64,000 bases of DNA from Photobacterium halotolerans DSM 18316 (GTDB lineage Bacteria; Pseudomonadota; Gammaproteobacteria; Enterobacterales; Vibrionaceae): contig NZ_AULG01000017.1 of the NCBI RefSeq assembly GCF_000425165.1, positions 62,001-126,000 of the forward strand, given 5' to 3'. The notes beneath the pieces were generated by a model. The model was given only the letters and a program-made list of their open reading frames with translations, was not told the DNA's origin and ran no database searches. The first letter of the stretch is position 1. Each line of letters opens with the position of its first letter. This document shows, piece by piece, positions 46,871-54,804 of the stretch. The position numbers and the translations under genes were made by a program.

Positions 46871-46886
46871 TTTGCTATATAGCTAA
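46871..46886. promoter_or_regulatory. hipBA operator 3
   Basis: TTTGCTATATAGCTAA differs from operator 1 by one base and starts exactly 39 bp after operator 2. It ends just before the hipB ribosome-binding site. Confidence 0.75.
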
Positions 46887-46898
46887 TAGGATTTCAAC

Positions 46899-47153
46899 AT
46901 GGCCAGCAGAGAGAGCATAGGTAAAGCAATAGCCACAGCAAGAAAAGCCAGAGGCACGACACAGAAAGCCATGGCAGAGCAGACAGGTATTAACAAAACC
47001 ACCCTGTCAGAAATTGAAAACGGTCGCTTTACCGGCTCCCTGGACATTTTCGAGCGCTACCTGGATGCCGTAGGTTTGCAATTACAAGTATCACCCAAAC
47101 ACCATCAGTTACCAGACTGGGATGATATCGACACACTGTTTGATGAGGACTGA
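46899..47153 (+). CDS. hipB: HipB-type antitoxin and autorepressor
   Basis: The protein has 84 aa. The XRE-type helix-turn-helix is clear: TTQKAMAEQTGINKTTLSEIENGRF. The C-terminus (DDIDTLFDED) is acidic and flexible, as in HipB where the tail contacts HipA or is degraded. It should bind the three palindromes upstream, repress the operon, and hold HipA inactive. The gene is followed 2 bases later by hipA. It lies at the left end of the accessory stretch between the Nudix gene and dsdA. Confidence 0.92.
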   Translation: MASRESIGKAIATARKARGTTQKAMAEQTGINKTTLSEIENGRFTGSLDIFERYLDAVGLQLQVSPKHHQLPDWDDIDTLFDED

Positions 47154-47155
47154 GC

Positions 47156-48376
47156 ATGGCCCTTGATCATCTGCCCGCCAAAATAGAAAAGATAACTGTA
47201 TGCCTGGAAGAAGACGAATTAGGCGTGTTAACGCACGGCTCCGTTCATCATTATCAGCCGATACAAACTCAACGCCATGCCTCTCTTACCATGACAAAGC
47301 CTAATCTGGATGGTTATTCCTCCGGTGCATTACACCCTATTTTTGCGCAGAATCTGCCCGAAGGCTTCAATCGCCGGTTCATTGCTGAAAAACTGGCAAG
47401 ATATGCCCGGGTCAATGACATGTATCTGCTCGCACTGCAGGGTAAACACAGCATAGGTATGCTCAGCTACCAGAGTGAATTACAGCTTCCGGAAGCTGAT
47501 TCGGTATCCCTGACTGATATTCTGACTTATCAGGGTGATACCCCCTTATTTCCGCAACTGCTCGAAAAGTATTACCTGCGTAATGCGCTGGCCGGTGTGC
47601 AGCCTAAGGTCAGCATTCCCAAAACAGACCGAACGGTTGAACAAAAAGATCTGATCGTTAAATCTTTCGATGCAGAGTTTCCATTACTGACAGTCAATGA
47701 ATATGTCTGTATGGAAGCGGCACGCCATTGCGGCTTAAAACCGCCGGCTACCTATCTGTCCGACAACATGGAAACCTTTGTTGTCGAACGTTTTGACAAA
47801 CCAGATGACCAGTTACTGGGGTATGAAGACTTCACCACCTTATTGAAAAAGCCCAACCACCCGGATGCCAAATATACAGGCAGCTACGAAACTCTGCTCA
47901 AAGCAACTCACCTGTACACCAACAGTTTGGCTGAGGTAGAGAAAATGTATAGATACATTGTCTTTAACTGCCTGATCGGTAACGGTGATGCACACCTGAA
48001 AAACTTCGCATTGCAATACACACAAGATATGCAACACATATTTGTCTCTCCGCCTTTTGATATCACCCATACCCTGATTTACGACACCATTGACAATAAA
48101 ATGGCACTCAAGATGGCGAACAGCAAAGTCTTCCCGGATAAACACCACCTGTTAAAGCTGGCCGAATCCACCAGCTTCAGAATTCGGCAGGCAGATAAGA
48201 TCATTGAAAAGCTGGCACAAGACATCAAAGACTATATAGATCGATCAGAGGAAATCCTGTTAATGGAAGGACTAAAAGCCTCCATAGATAAATCAGTGTC
48301 TGAGACCATGGTATCCAGCTACAGTGCAAAGTCGTATCGGCACGACAAAAAGCGTAAGTTTGAACAATTCACCTGA
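47156..48376 (+). CDS. hipA: HipA-type serine/threonine kinase toxin
   Basis: The protein has 406 aa. The N-terminal couple-HipA region contains GALHPIFAQNLPEGFNRR. The kinase core has the LAGVQPKVSI loop, with a catalytic loop GNGDAHLKNFAL (D278, N283) and metal-binding SPPFDI. All expected kinase residues are present, so the toxin looks intact. E. coli HipA phosphorylates glutamyl-tRNA synthetase and causes persistence; the target here is unknown. The C-terminus ends in a lysine/arginine-rich tail (YRHDKKRKFEQFT). The terminator is unclear. Confidence 0.93.
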   Translation: MALDHLPAKIEKITVCLEEDELGVLTHGSVHHYQPIQTQRHASLTMTKPNLDGYSSGALHPIFAQNLPEGFNRRFIAEKLARYARVNDMYLLALQGKHSIGMLSYQSELQLPEADSVSLTDILTYQGDTPLFPQLLEKYYLRNALAGVQPKVSIPKTDRTVEQKDLIVKSFDAEFPLLTVNEYVCMEAARHCGLKPPATYLSDNMETFVVERFDKPDDQLLGYEDFTTLLKKPNHPDAKYTGSYETLLKATHLYTNSLAEVEKMYRYIVFNCLIGNGDAHLKNFALQYTQDMQHIFVSPPFDITHTLIYDTIDNKMALKMANSKVFPDKHHLLKLAESTSFRIRQADKIIEKLAQDIKDYIDRSEEILLMEGLKASIDKSVSETMVSSYSAKSYRHDKKRKFEQFT

Positions 48377-48759
48377 AACAGTAATATATGTTTATATACC
48401 ATCTTAAACAGGATATTACGCTGCATATTTCCATTGAAAATGTTAAATAAACTCCTGTATACCTATATACCAGAAATGCTAACCGGTCTTAGTGACCGTA
48501 ATTACATCTATATCAACCTTACCATAAGTCATCACCAGACAAGAAAGCATCAATCGCAATATTTATAAAACCTTCAGTCCTTAAACAAAAGAATCCTAGT
48601 GCATAATACAAAGCTGTTAGTGATTATCTCAAAGGAAATATAGAGATAACTCTCTTACAGTTACTACTGTGACAGCAATGAAATTGCTAACACATACAAC
48701 GTCAGAGCGTTACTTAACAGTACGCCAATATAAGAAATAATTAATAAAGGAATATCAAA
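48377..48759. other. AT-rich leader between hipA and the regulator of the uncharacterised locus
   Basis: About 380 AT-rich bases contain no gene. A weak CGGTC/GACCG hairpin at 48484-48498 may end hipA transcription. The 13-bp motif at 48695-48707 recurs before the next gene. Confidence 0.5.
48695..48707 (+). promoter_or_regulatory. 13-bp motif, copy 1
   Basis: TACAACGTCAGAG occurs here, 53 bases before the ATG at 48760, and again at 49727-49739 before the 132-aa gene. A shared regulatory element is possible. Confidence 0.4.
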
Positions 48760-48810
48760 ATGAATATAACAAACTGTAAAAAAAATACTTTTCATTGGCA
48801 TGGGTACTGA
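48760..48810 (+). pseudogene. Out-of-frame 5' end of the regulator gene (or leader peptide)
   Basis: ATG at 48760 follows a strong AAAGGA and opens a 16-codon frame (MNITNCKKNTFHWHGY) that stops at 48808. The tract of eight A (48778-48785) lies within it. One extra A, or a -1 shift, would give MNITNCKKKYFSLAWVLSEK and join the long regulator frame. This looks like the true start of the regulator, put out of frame here. Confidence 0.6.
48778..48785 (+). repeat. A8 homopolymer at the frame junction
   Basis: Eight A in a row lie between the well-initiated 5' end and the body of the regulator gene. Slippage by one base here would switch the regulator on or off. Confidence 0.6.
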
Positions 48811-49580
48811 GTGAAAAACCAACTTACTCCATAGAACTGCAAGAAAAGCTATTTAAGGGGAATGTTCTTTTTTCTCATAAAAATATCAAAAGCATCTCAC
48901 AGTTACAATTTAGAGACACACCTGACTTGGTCATTATTGATGCGATCAACAATGATTTTGAACTCATAAAGGTCACAAAAAATGCGCTAACATTCCGCTT
49001 TCTACTGCAACAAACAACACCACCTGATTTCATTGCAATTATTAACAGTGAATACAATCACAAGAAGCAATTATTTGACATAGGTATCACTGATTACATT
49101 AGCTGTCCATTCATCAGCAAAGAGATCAACTACCGAATAATGCACATACTGCATTCCAATGAAAAAATAAAAAACACACATCAATCTAATGAATCCTTAT
49201 CTGCTCAAACATACAAAAACAACAATCTGGATTCCATGGATTCACAACTTATTTTAATTGAAAAGTGCATCAAACACCTCAATAGTACGATATCTGAAGA
49301 TGTCAGGCTAGAAACACTTTGCCGGCTACTTGGAACAAACAGAAACAAACTCAATCAGGTATTCAAAGATCACTTAGGCATGACTGTCTTCGAATGGCTG
49401 CGAAAACAAAGAATGTATAAGGCAGCAGAATTACTCGAAACGTCATCTCTCAACATTGTTCAAATCGCAGAAAAAGTGGGATACATGGACTCAAACAATT
49501 TTTCAACGGCATTCAAGCGTATCTACCATAATTGTCCCAGTCAGTTTAGAAAGCAATTTAAATCCTCTATACAGAATTAA
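48795..49580 (+). CDS. AraC-family regulator with receiver-like N-terminal domain
   Basis: The open frame is 261 codons from a TTG at 48795 that has no ribosome-binding site; the likely true start is the ATG at 48760 in another frame. The first 120 residues follow a response-regulator receiver plan: PDLVIIDA with the Asp position, PPDFIAIINSE, and FDIGITDYISCPFISKEINYRI. The conserved Lys is Cys, so normal phosphorylation is doubtful. Residues 160-258 form an AraC double helix-turn-helix (RLETLCRLLGTNRNKLNQVF, NIVQIAEKVGYMDSNNFSTA). No kinase is adjacent. It probably controls the four genes that follow. Confidence 0.75.
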   Translation: MAWVLSEKPTYSIELQEKLFKGNVLFSHKNIKSISQLQFRDTPDLVIIDAINNDFELIKVTKNALTFRFLLQQTTPPDFIAIINSEYNHKKQLFDIGITDYISCPFISKEINYRIMHILHSNEKIKNTHQSNESLSAQTYKNNNLDSMDSQLILIEKCIKHLNSTISEDVRLETLCRLLGTNRNKLNQVFKDHLGMTVFEWLRKQRMYKAAELLETSSLNIVQIAEKVGYMDSNNFSTAFKRIYHNCPSQFRKQFKSSIQN

Positions 49581-49726
49581 ACCCTGGCTTAAACTATCAG
49601 TAATCATGCGCAGTTCAAAGTTATAGATGATTTCAAAAAAGGAAAACATATCAGCATGACCTAACATTAAGTTACTCTTGAGAAAGTAAAGGTCTAAGTC
49701 AAAGAGCAATACATAGAAATATCTAC

Positions 49727-49739
49727 TACAACGTCAGAG
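49727..49739 (+). promoter_or_regulatory. 13-bp motif, copy 2
   Basis: TACAACGTCAGAG is identical to copy 1 and ends directly at the AAGGAG ribosome-binding site of the 132-aa gene. A diverged form, TACAAGCGTCAG, lies at 50344-50355 before the next gene. Confidence 0.4.
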
Positions 49740-49752
49740 AAGGAGCTTTACC

Positions 49753-50151
49753 ATGGCAGTTAACGTACAACAAACAGGAGCCATCAACAATATATACCCT
49801 GGCTCACCTGGTGTGTTTAATAACAATCAGAAAGAAGCGGTTTATAATGTTATAGGACAACTTACCTATGCAGATATCTACCGTAATAACGCGGGAACAA
49901 TTGTCCAAAACCAAACCATGCGTCTGGACATGCAGGGCACCTTTATGCAAGGTAACTATCGTTTTCATAACCTTCAGGTCCAGGTAAATGGTGTTAATGG
50001 TAATAGCACTGTTGCTCACGCCAATGTTTCTGAAGAAACAATGACAAACGATCAACCTAACCAGCAAGGCGTATTAAGAAAAGTGCAATCAGCACTTAAT
50101 CAAAGCTTTGATAACGCTGCAAGCTATCAGGTTACGGGTACTGCGCCATAA
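49753..50151 (+). CDS. Uncharacterised 132-aa protein (locus gene A)
   Basis: The ribosome-binding site is strong (AAGGAG, 7 bases). The protein has no signal peptide and no membrane segment. It is rich in Asn and Gln, with a middle of alternating polar and hydrophobic residues (MRLDMQGTFMQGNYRFHNLQ) that suggests beta structure. The C-terminal half has one likely helix (GVLRKVQSALNQSFDNAASY). There are no cysteines. I do not recognise a family. A long terminator hairpin follows, so this gene may be expressed well above the three genes downstream. Confidence 0.7.
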   Translation: MAVNVQQTGAINNIYPGSPGVFNNNQKEAVYNVIGQLTYADIYRNNAGTIVQNQTMRLDMQGTFMQGNYRFHNLQVQVNGVNGNSTVAHANVSEETMTNDQPNQQGVLRKVQSALNQSFDNAASYQVTGTAP

Positions 50152-50170
50152 TCTATACGTCTTTGCCATA

Positions 50171-50203
50171 AAAATAAAAGCTCATTCTATGGGCTTTTAT
50201 TTT
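50171..50203 (+). terminator. Terminator after locus gene A
   Basis: AAAATAAAAGCTCAT and ATGGGCTTTTATTTT form a 15-bp stem with one G-T pair and a 3-base loop, ending in T. It lies 20 bases past the stop. Confidence 0.88.
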
Positions 50204-50376
50204 ATAAAAAACAAAGCACGTCACATTAAAAAATAAAAACCATGATGACACAAAGAAAATAAGGTATTAAACAAAGGTTATCAGCACAAACTAACATTAT
50301 CTTTATCGTGTGCCTGAAAAATCAAGCACCATTAACCAACAAATACAAGCGTCAGTTAATCTATGAGGAAAACAAT

Positions 50377-51003
50377 ATGTCACAGTCACAAATCAACTTA
50401 AACTTTATTAACCGCTCTAATGATGTCAACAACAGCGAAGTGGTTATTTTCCAGAAAAATGTCGCCGAGAGTTTTGATGAAATAGCCATTGCCTGGCGGG
50501 TTATCCAAAACTGTGGACGTAATGATAACCATCCTTTCGTTTATCCTCTGAAATTCGAAGTCTGTGCGAGTGATTCCTTCGGTAATTACACACCACAGAT
50601 GACAGCCTACGACGGCCAGGCCTACGAAATGGTGAAAGACACGTCAGGTGATGTACTTCGGCTTGCCAGTACACCCGCCGTATCTCAACAGGAAGTCGAA
50701 CTTCGTAACAACCTGAGCAGCGGTTCAATTAATGCCAATATCTATCGTGACGGAAAGTTACTGGCTGCTAAAACCAATGTCTCACCTGGTCAGAAAGGGG
50801 TTTTCCAATTCCATCCAAGTATTTTCGTCGGGGTTGCATCACAAGTGGTTGAAGGTGAGGTGATGAATTCAGCGATTATCCAGCAAGTGAACACTGAAAT
50901 TAACCTGTTTGGTATTCAAAGCGCTGATCTTGTTATGACTGGCGGTGGTTCAGGACCAACAGCTTCGCCATTTGAATTCCATCTGGAAAACATCAATAAA
51001 TAA
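50377..51003 (+). CDS. Uncharacterised 208-aa protein (locus gene B)
   Basis: I chose the ATG at 50377 (MSQSQINLNF), 8 bases after GAGGAA; the open frame upstream has no such support. The protein has no signal peptide or membrane helix and looks beta-rich. Segments shared with gene D include VVIFQKN, IAWRVIQNC, SFGNYTPQ and a C-terminal VMTGGGSGPTASPFEFHL. The two are diverged paralogues. I do not recognise a named family. It may be cytoplasmic or released without a Sec signal. The hairpin at 51018-51044 separates it from gene C. Confidence 0.75.
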   Translation: MSQSQINLNFINRSNDVNNSEVVIFQKNVAESFDEIAIAWRVIQNCGRNDNHPFVYPLKFEVCASDSFGNYTPQMTAYDGQAYEMVKDTSGDVLRLASTPAVSQQEVELRNNLSSGSINANIYRDGKLLAAKTNVSPGQKGVFQFHPSIFVGVASQVVEGEVMNSAIIQQVNTEINLFGIQSADLVMTGGGSGPTASPFEFHLENINK

Positions 51004-51017
51004 AACTTAATAACCCG

Positions 51018-51044
51018 GGTGTTACAGCTTTTTACTGTAGCACC
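51018..51044 (+). terminator. Hairpin between locus genes B and C
   Basis: GGTGTTACAG and CTGTAGCACC form a 10-bp stem (one G-T pair) with a CTTTTTA loop. The T-run after it is poor, so it may attenuate rather than stop transcription. Confidence 0.55.
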
Positions 51045-51079
51045 TGCTTCAATCAACTCTTCTGTAAAGAGACATTATT

Positions 51080-51655
51080 ATGACGGACACTCAAACACTC
51101 TCAAATTCACACACCTGGCAGTCTGGCGACTGGAAAGATAAAGCCAACAGCCAAGCTCCTTATAACGGCATCCAGATCACTGGTATTCCGCAATATAATG
51201 ATAACGGCGCGTTTGTGTCAGCGGCCATTACCATTACGGATTATACGAATGATCCGGCGGGCATCAGCAGTAACATTCAGGCATTAACGATCGCACAAGG
51301 AAAAATAAACATCCCAGCCCCTGAAGCGCCGACAGATTCCGCTGACGCTGACAACAGCAATGAAACGACAAATTCAGATTCAGAACCAAACACTGCGCCT
51401 GATAACAGCGATACCGCCACGGTAGACGCCACTTCAGAACAAATCAACGCGGAGCCGGAAAATAATCAGAACGCGCAGCCTGATCCAAGTGATGATAAAA
51501 ATAACGACTTTACCGTTAATGGATGGCTTGCTCTGGAAAGCAATACCATGGATCTTTTTCTGCGGGTGCATTTTATGTACGGTCTCGAACCCTTTCAAAA
51601 GGAAGAGCTTGGCTACATTATGGGCTTCAGTGCGTTATTGAAAAGTGACGACTGA
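51080..51655 (+). CDS. Uncharacterised 191-aa protein with acidic linker (locus gene C)
   Basis: Three parts are visible. Residues 1-75 look structured (TWQSGDWKDKANSQAPYNGI, then AAITITDYTND). Residues 80-145 are disordered, rich in Asp, Glu, Asn, Ser and Pro. Residues 147-191 form a compact C-terminal segment (NGWLALESNTMDLFLRVHFM, then YGLEPFQKEELGYIMGF). There is no signal peptide. It lies between the two paralogues B and D on the same strand. The two-domain plan with an acidic tether suggests an adaptor or carrier role, but this is inference; no family is recognised. Confidence 0.7.
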   Translation: MTDTQTLSNSHTWQSGDWKDKANSQAPYNGIQITGIPQYNDNGAFVSAAITITDYTNDPAGISSNIQALTIAQGKINIPAPEAPTDSADADNSNETTNSDSEPNTAPDNSDTATVDATSEQINAEPENNQNAQPDPSDDKNNDFTVNGWLALESNTMDLFLRVHFMYGLEPFQKEELGYIMGFSALLKSDD

Positions 51656-51691
51656 GACGTTCAGTTGTTCAATTATCGGGGACAGGAAAGT

Positions 51692-52273
51692 ATGCAAACG
51701 GATATTTCCTTTCGCAACTTATCATTGAACACTCATTTGCCGAGTGTCACTATTTTTCAGCGAAATCATCTTAATAACAGTACAAGGTGTATTGCATGGA
51801 AAGTCATAACGCACTGCCAGTACAAATGGAGTCATCCGTTCAGAATAGAGACAAGTTACAGTTACCGGCTCTGCGATAGCCATGGTAATTACAGTACCGC
51901 CAGAAACCTATCTCTGGAGAAACTCCCCCATCACGACGAACATGGCCTGCTAATCACTCGGGACACCAACATTATCAGTGTGAGGAAAACCACAGACAAT
52001 AAATATACAGGTATTCAGTTGCTGAAGAACAATCGCGTCATTGCCAATAACGCATTAAGTAATGACTTTCACACGTCGTTTCAACTGACGGACACATTTT
52101 ATATCGCGGCAGATCTGAGGACATCACAAGGAAAACTCATACACCCCATCAATATGAACATGAGTCTGACAGGCTTTGATATTCACGATAAAACCAGAAT
52201 CGATATTACTATGACAGGTGGCCAACCGGGGGCGGAGTCCAGCCCCCTGACGTTTCAGATTTCAGCTATTTAA
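51692..52273 (+). CDS. Uncharacterised 193-aa protein (locus gene D, paralogue of B)
   Basis: I chose the ATG at 51692 ([11 protein letters not shown]), which follows AGGAAAG; a longer TTG frame from 51665 lacks a site. It shares with gene B the landmarks [24 protein letters not shown] and a C-terminal [16 protein letters not shown]. The identity between B and D appears low outside these, so the duplication is old. There is no signal peptide. Its stop codon overlaps the stop of dsdA on the other strand, with no terminator between. Confidence 0.75.
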   Translation: MQTDISFRNLSLNTHLPSVTIFQRNHLNNSTRCIAWKVITHCQYKWSHPFRIETSYSYRLCDSHGNYSTARNLSLEKLPHHDEHGLLITRDTNIISVRKTTDNKYTGIQLLKNNRVIANNALSNDFHTSFQLTDTFYIAADLRTSQGKLIHPINMNMSLTGFDIHDKTRIDITMTGGQPGAESSPLTFQISAI

Positions 52274-53613
52274 GACACAGTATCAACACCCGATTTGGCA
52301 AGATACGACGCCATTTCTTCAGGTGGTACCATGCCACCGCCCGTTGCCCAGACAAGATGAGTCGCATTTTTCATTTTCTGGTGATCAAACAGCATGCGAG
52401 CGGCATAGTCATGGTCCCGGCTGACATGCACGGGACCGGGCATACCTGCCAAGGCAGACGGCTCCAGTTTAATGCCCTCGCTTTGCGCTAACTGCCCCAG
52501 TAAACGGTACATGTGCTCATCCGACAGCGTGAAATACCCGTCCAGCATTCTCTCCATAGCCCGCCCCACAAAACCAGACGCCCGGCCTACTGCCAGCCCA
52601 TCGGCTGCCGTCAGATTATCCAGGCCAATATCCTGTACAGAGATCGCATCATGCAAACCGGTATGCACCCCCAGTAACATGCAGGGCGAATGGGTGGGTT
52701 CAGCAAAAATACAGTGAACGTGATCGCCAAACGCCATTTTTAATCCAAATGCAACACCACCAGGCCCGCCACCAACGCCGCATGGCAGGTAAACGAACAG
52801 CGGGTGCGTATCATCAACCACAATCCCCTGCTCTGCAAATTGCTTTTTCAGACGCTCACCAGCCACAGAATAACCAAGAAACAAGGTACGGGAATTTTCA
52901 TCATCAATAAAAAAACAGCGCGGATCTTTCTCAGATTCTTTGCGCCCTTTTTCTACCGCAACGCCATAATCCTGTTCATACTCCACTACATTCACGCCAT
53001 GATCTCTGAGCTTCTGCTTTTTCCACTCTCTGGCATCCGCTGACATGTGAACCGACACAGAGAAGCCCAGTTTGGCACTCATAATGCCAATCGACATCCC
53101 CAGATTACCTGTCGAGCCGACCGCAATACTGTACTGGCTGAAAAAATCCCTGAAAGCGTCCGAATACAATTTACTGTAATCATCGGATACAGACAGCAAC
53201 CCGGCTTGTGTCGCCAGTTTTTCAGCGTGTGTCAGGACTTCGTAAATACCGCCCCGCGCTTTGATCGAGCCGGAAATAGGCAGATGGCTGTCTTTTTTCA
53301 GCATCAAACGACCCGCAATCTCAGTGCCGTAACAAGCCTCAAGAGACTGCTTCATCGCAGGGATATCAACCAGCTCAGACTCAATCAAACCGTTTGTCTT
53401 TGCCGTTTCAGGAAATACAGTTGCCAGAAAAGGTGCAAACCTTGCCAGCCTGTCACTGGCATCCTGAATGTCCTGAGCATCTAAACCTACGTGAGGCAAG
53501 GCTTTACTCACACTGGTGACAGCCGGGTTAAACCAGCACACTTCCTCCAAAGCAGTCAATTGATTAAGTAATGGGTAATCAGCCTTAAGCTTTTCCACAT
53601 CAATGGGAGTCAT
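52270..53613 (-). CDS. dsdA: D-serine ammonia-lyase
   Basis: The protein has 447 aa from the ATG at 53613, which has AAGGA 7 bases upstream; the open frame extends to 53802 without support. E. coli DsdA has 442 aa. The PLP-lysine motif is [16 protein letters not shown], and the phosphate loop is [17 protein letters not shown]. It converts D-serine to pyruvate and ammonia in the cytoplasm. No dsdC regulator or dsdX transporter is nearby. The stop overlaps that of locus gene D by 3 bases. Confidence 0.94.
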   Translation of the reverse strand: MTPIDVEKLKADYPLLNQLTALEEVCWFNPAVTSVSKALPHVGLDAQDIQDASDRLARFAPFLATVFPETAKTNGLIESELVDIPAMKQSLEACYGTEIAGRLMLKKDSHLPISGSIKARGGIYEVLTHAEKLATQAGLLSVSDDYSKLYSDAFRDFFSQYSIAVGSTGNLGMSIGIMSAKLGFSVSVHMSADAREWKKQKLRDHGVNVVEYEQDYGVAVEKGRKESEKDPRCFFIDDENSRTLFLGYSVAGERLKKQFAEQGIVVDDTHPLFVYLPCGVGGGPGGVAFGLKMAFGDHVHCIFAEPTHSPCMLLGVHTGLHDAISVQDIGLDNLTAADGLAVGRASGFVGRAMERMLDGYFTLSDEHMYRLLGQLAQSEGIKLEPSALAGMPGPVHVSRDHDYAARMLFDHQKMKNATHLVWATGGGMVPPEEMASYLAKSGVDTVS

Positions 53614-53859
53614 GGCAGGTTCCTTTTGGTAACTAAAGACAACGAAGAGATTGCTGAGCAAAGTGATTCTAAGTGGAGTGAGGACAGATAGAAAGCACTC
53701 CGAAACTATCACGCTGACTGTGGGTAGACAGCCCATTACAAAAATACAAATACGAAACAAAAATAACACAATGATCACAAATAAATAACATTTGTGAGGC
53801 AAGGCTGAATTTTGCCACTATGATTCCAACTCATCGGAGGTCTAACAAGGAGAGTAACA

Positions 53860-54801
53860 TTGAAACAATTAATCAGTTTCTTCATCTGTTGTATCGCAAC
53901 CTTTACCTGCCAGGCAGGGAGTAGCACTGCCGGCGTATCAGGAAAAGGCTATACCGAAACCCAATACCCCATCATATTGGTTCATGGGCTGTTTGGTTTT
54001 GATTCCTTAGCTGGAATTGATTACTTCTACGGTATCCCACACGCACTGAACAAGGATGGCGCGACCGTTTATGTCGCTCAGGTCTCAGCCACAAACAGCA
54101 CCGAATTACGCGGTGAGCAGCTATTGGCACAAGTGGAAGATGTGCTGGCCATCAGCGGAGCTGAAAAAGTGAACCTGATTGGACACAGCCACGGTGGCCC
54201 GACCGCTCGCTACGTCGCTTCAGTTGCACCTGAACTGGTTGCTTCTGTAACCAGTATCGGCGGAGTGAATAAAGGCTCGCGCATTGCTGATATTGTCCGG
54301 GGCACGATACCGGAAGACTCTCTGCCGGAAGGCATCGCCGTTGAACTGGCACAGGGACTGGTCACCTTGATCAACCTTTTATCCGGCGGCAGTGAATTAC
54401 CGCAAGACCCGCTTGAGTCACTGGCCGCTCTCACCACTGAAGGCTCGCTGGCATTTAATCAGAAATACCCGGAAGGCATCCCCACCACCCGATGCGGTGA
54501 AGGGGACTATGTTGCTGACAATGGTGTGTATTACTTCTCGTGGAGCGGCACAGGCAATTTCACCAATGCACTGGACCCGACCGATGCCGCAATGACTGTG
54601 CTGGGCATGGCATTTGACGAGCCGAATGATGGTCTGGTGGGTCGTTGCAGTTCGCACCTGGGCAAAGTGATACGTGATGATTATAAGATGAATCATCTCG
54701 ATGAAATCAACGGCTTGCTGGGCATTACGCATTTGTTCGAAACCGCGCCTACCACACTGTACCGCCAGCATGCGAACCGTTTACAGCTACAGGGCTTATA
54801 A
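53860..54801 (+). CDS. Secreted triacylglycerol lipase, family I
   Basis: The protein has 313 aa starting at a TTG at 53860, supported by AAGGAGAG 6 bases upstream. The signal peptide ends FTCQA. The alpha/beta-hydrolase fold has an oxyanion segment (PIILVHGLFGFDSLAGIDYF) and the nucleophile elbow GHSHGG with S110. Two cysteines (TTRCGEGD, VGRCSSH) can form the disulfide typical of Pseudomonas-type lipases. It needs the foldase encoded 3 bases downstream to fold in the periplasm before type II secretion. Substrates are probably long-chain triglycerides. Confidence 0.93.
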   Translation: MKQLISFFICCIATFTCQAGSSTAGVSGKGYTETQYPIILVHGLFGFDSLAGIDYFYGIPHALNKDGATVYVAQVSATNSTELRGEQLLAQVEDVLAISGAEKVNLIGHSHGGPTARYVASVAPELVASVTSIGGVNKGSRIADIVRGTIPEDSLPEGIAVELAQGLVTLINLLSGGSELPQDPLESLAALTTEGSLAFNQKYPEGIPTTRCGEGDYVADNGVYYFSWSGTGNFTNALDPTDAAMTVLGMAFDEPNDGLVGRCSSHLGKVIRDDYKMNHLDEINGLLGITHLFETAPTTLYRQHANRLQLQGL

Positions 54802-54804
54802 ATA

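Noticed and set aside
46793-46886. Three spaced palindromes considered as a CRISPR or plasmid iteron array
   Set aside because: Only three copies, each a self-palindrome directly before hipB; operators explain them better.
46755-52273. Accessory stretch considered as an integrated mobile element
   Set aside because: No integrase, transposase, flanking direct repeats or tRNA att site is visible; transfer is suggested only by lower GC content and gene content.
49753-52273. Genes A-D considered as R-body, pilus-usher or phage tail genes
   Set aside because: No Sec signals, no chaperone or usher gene, and no motif of these families that I can recognise.
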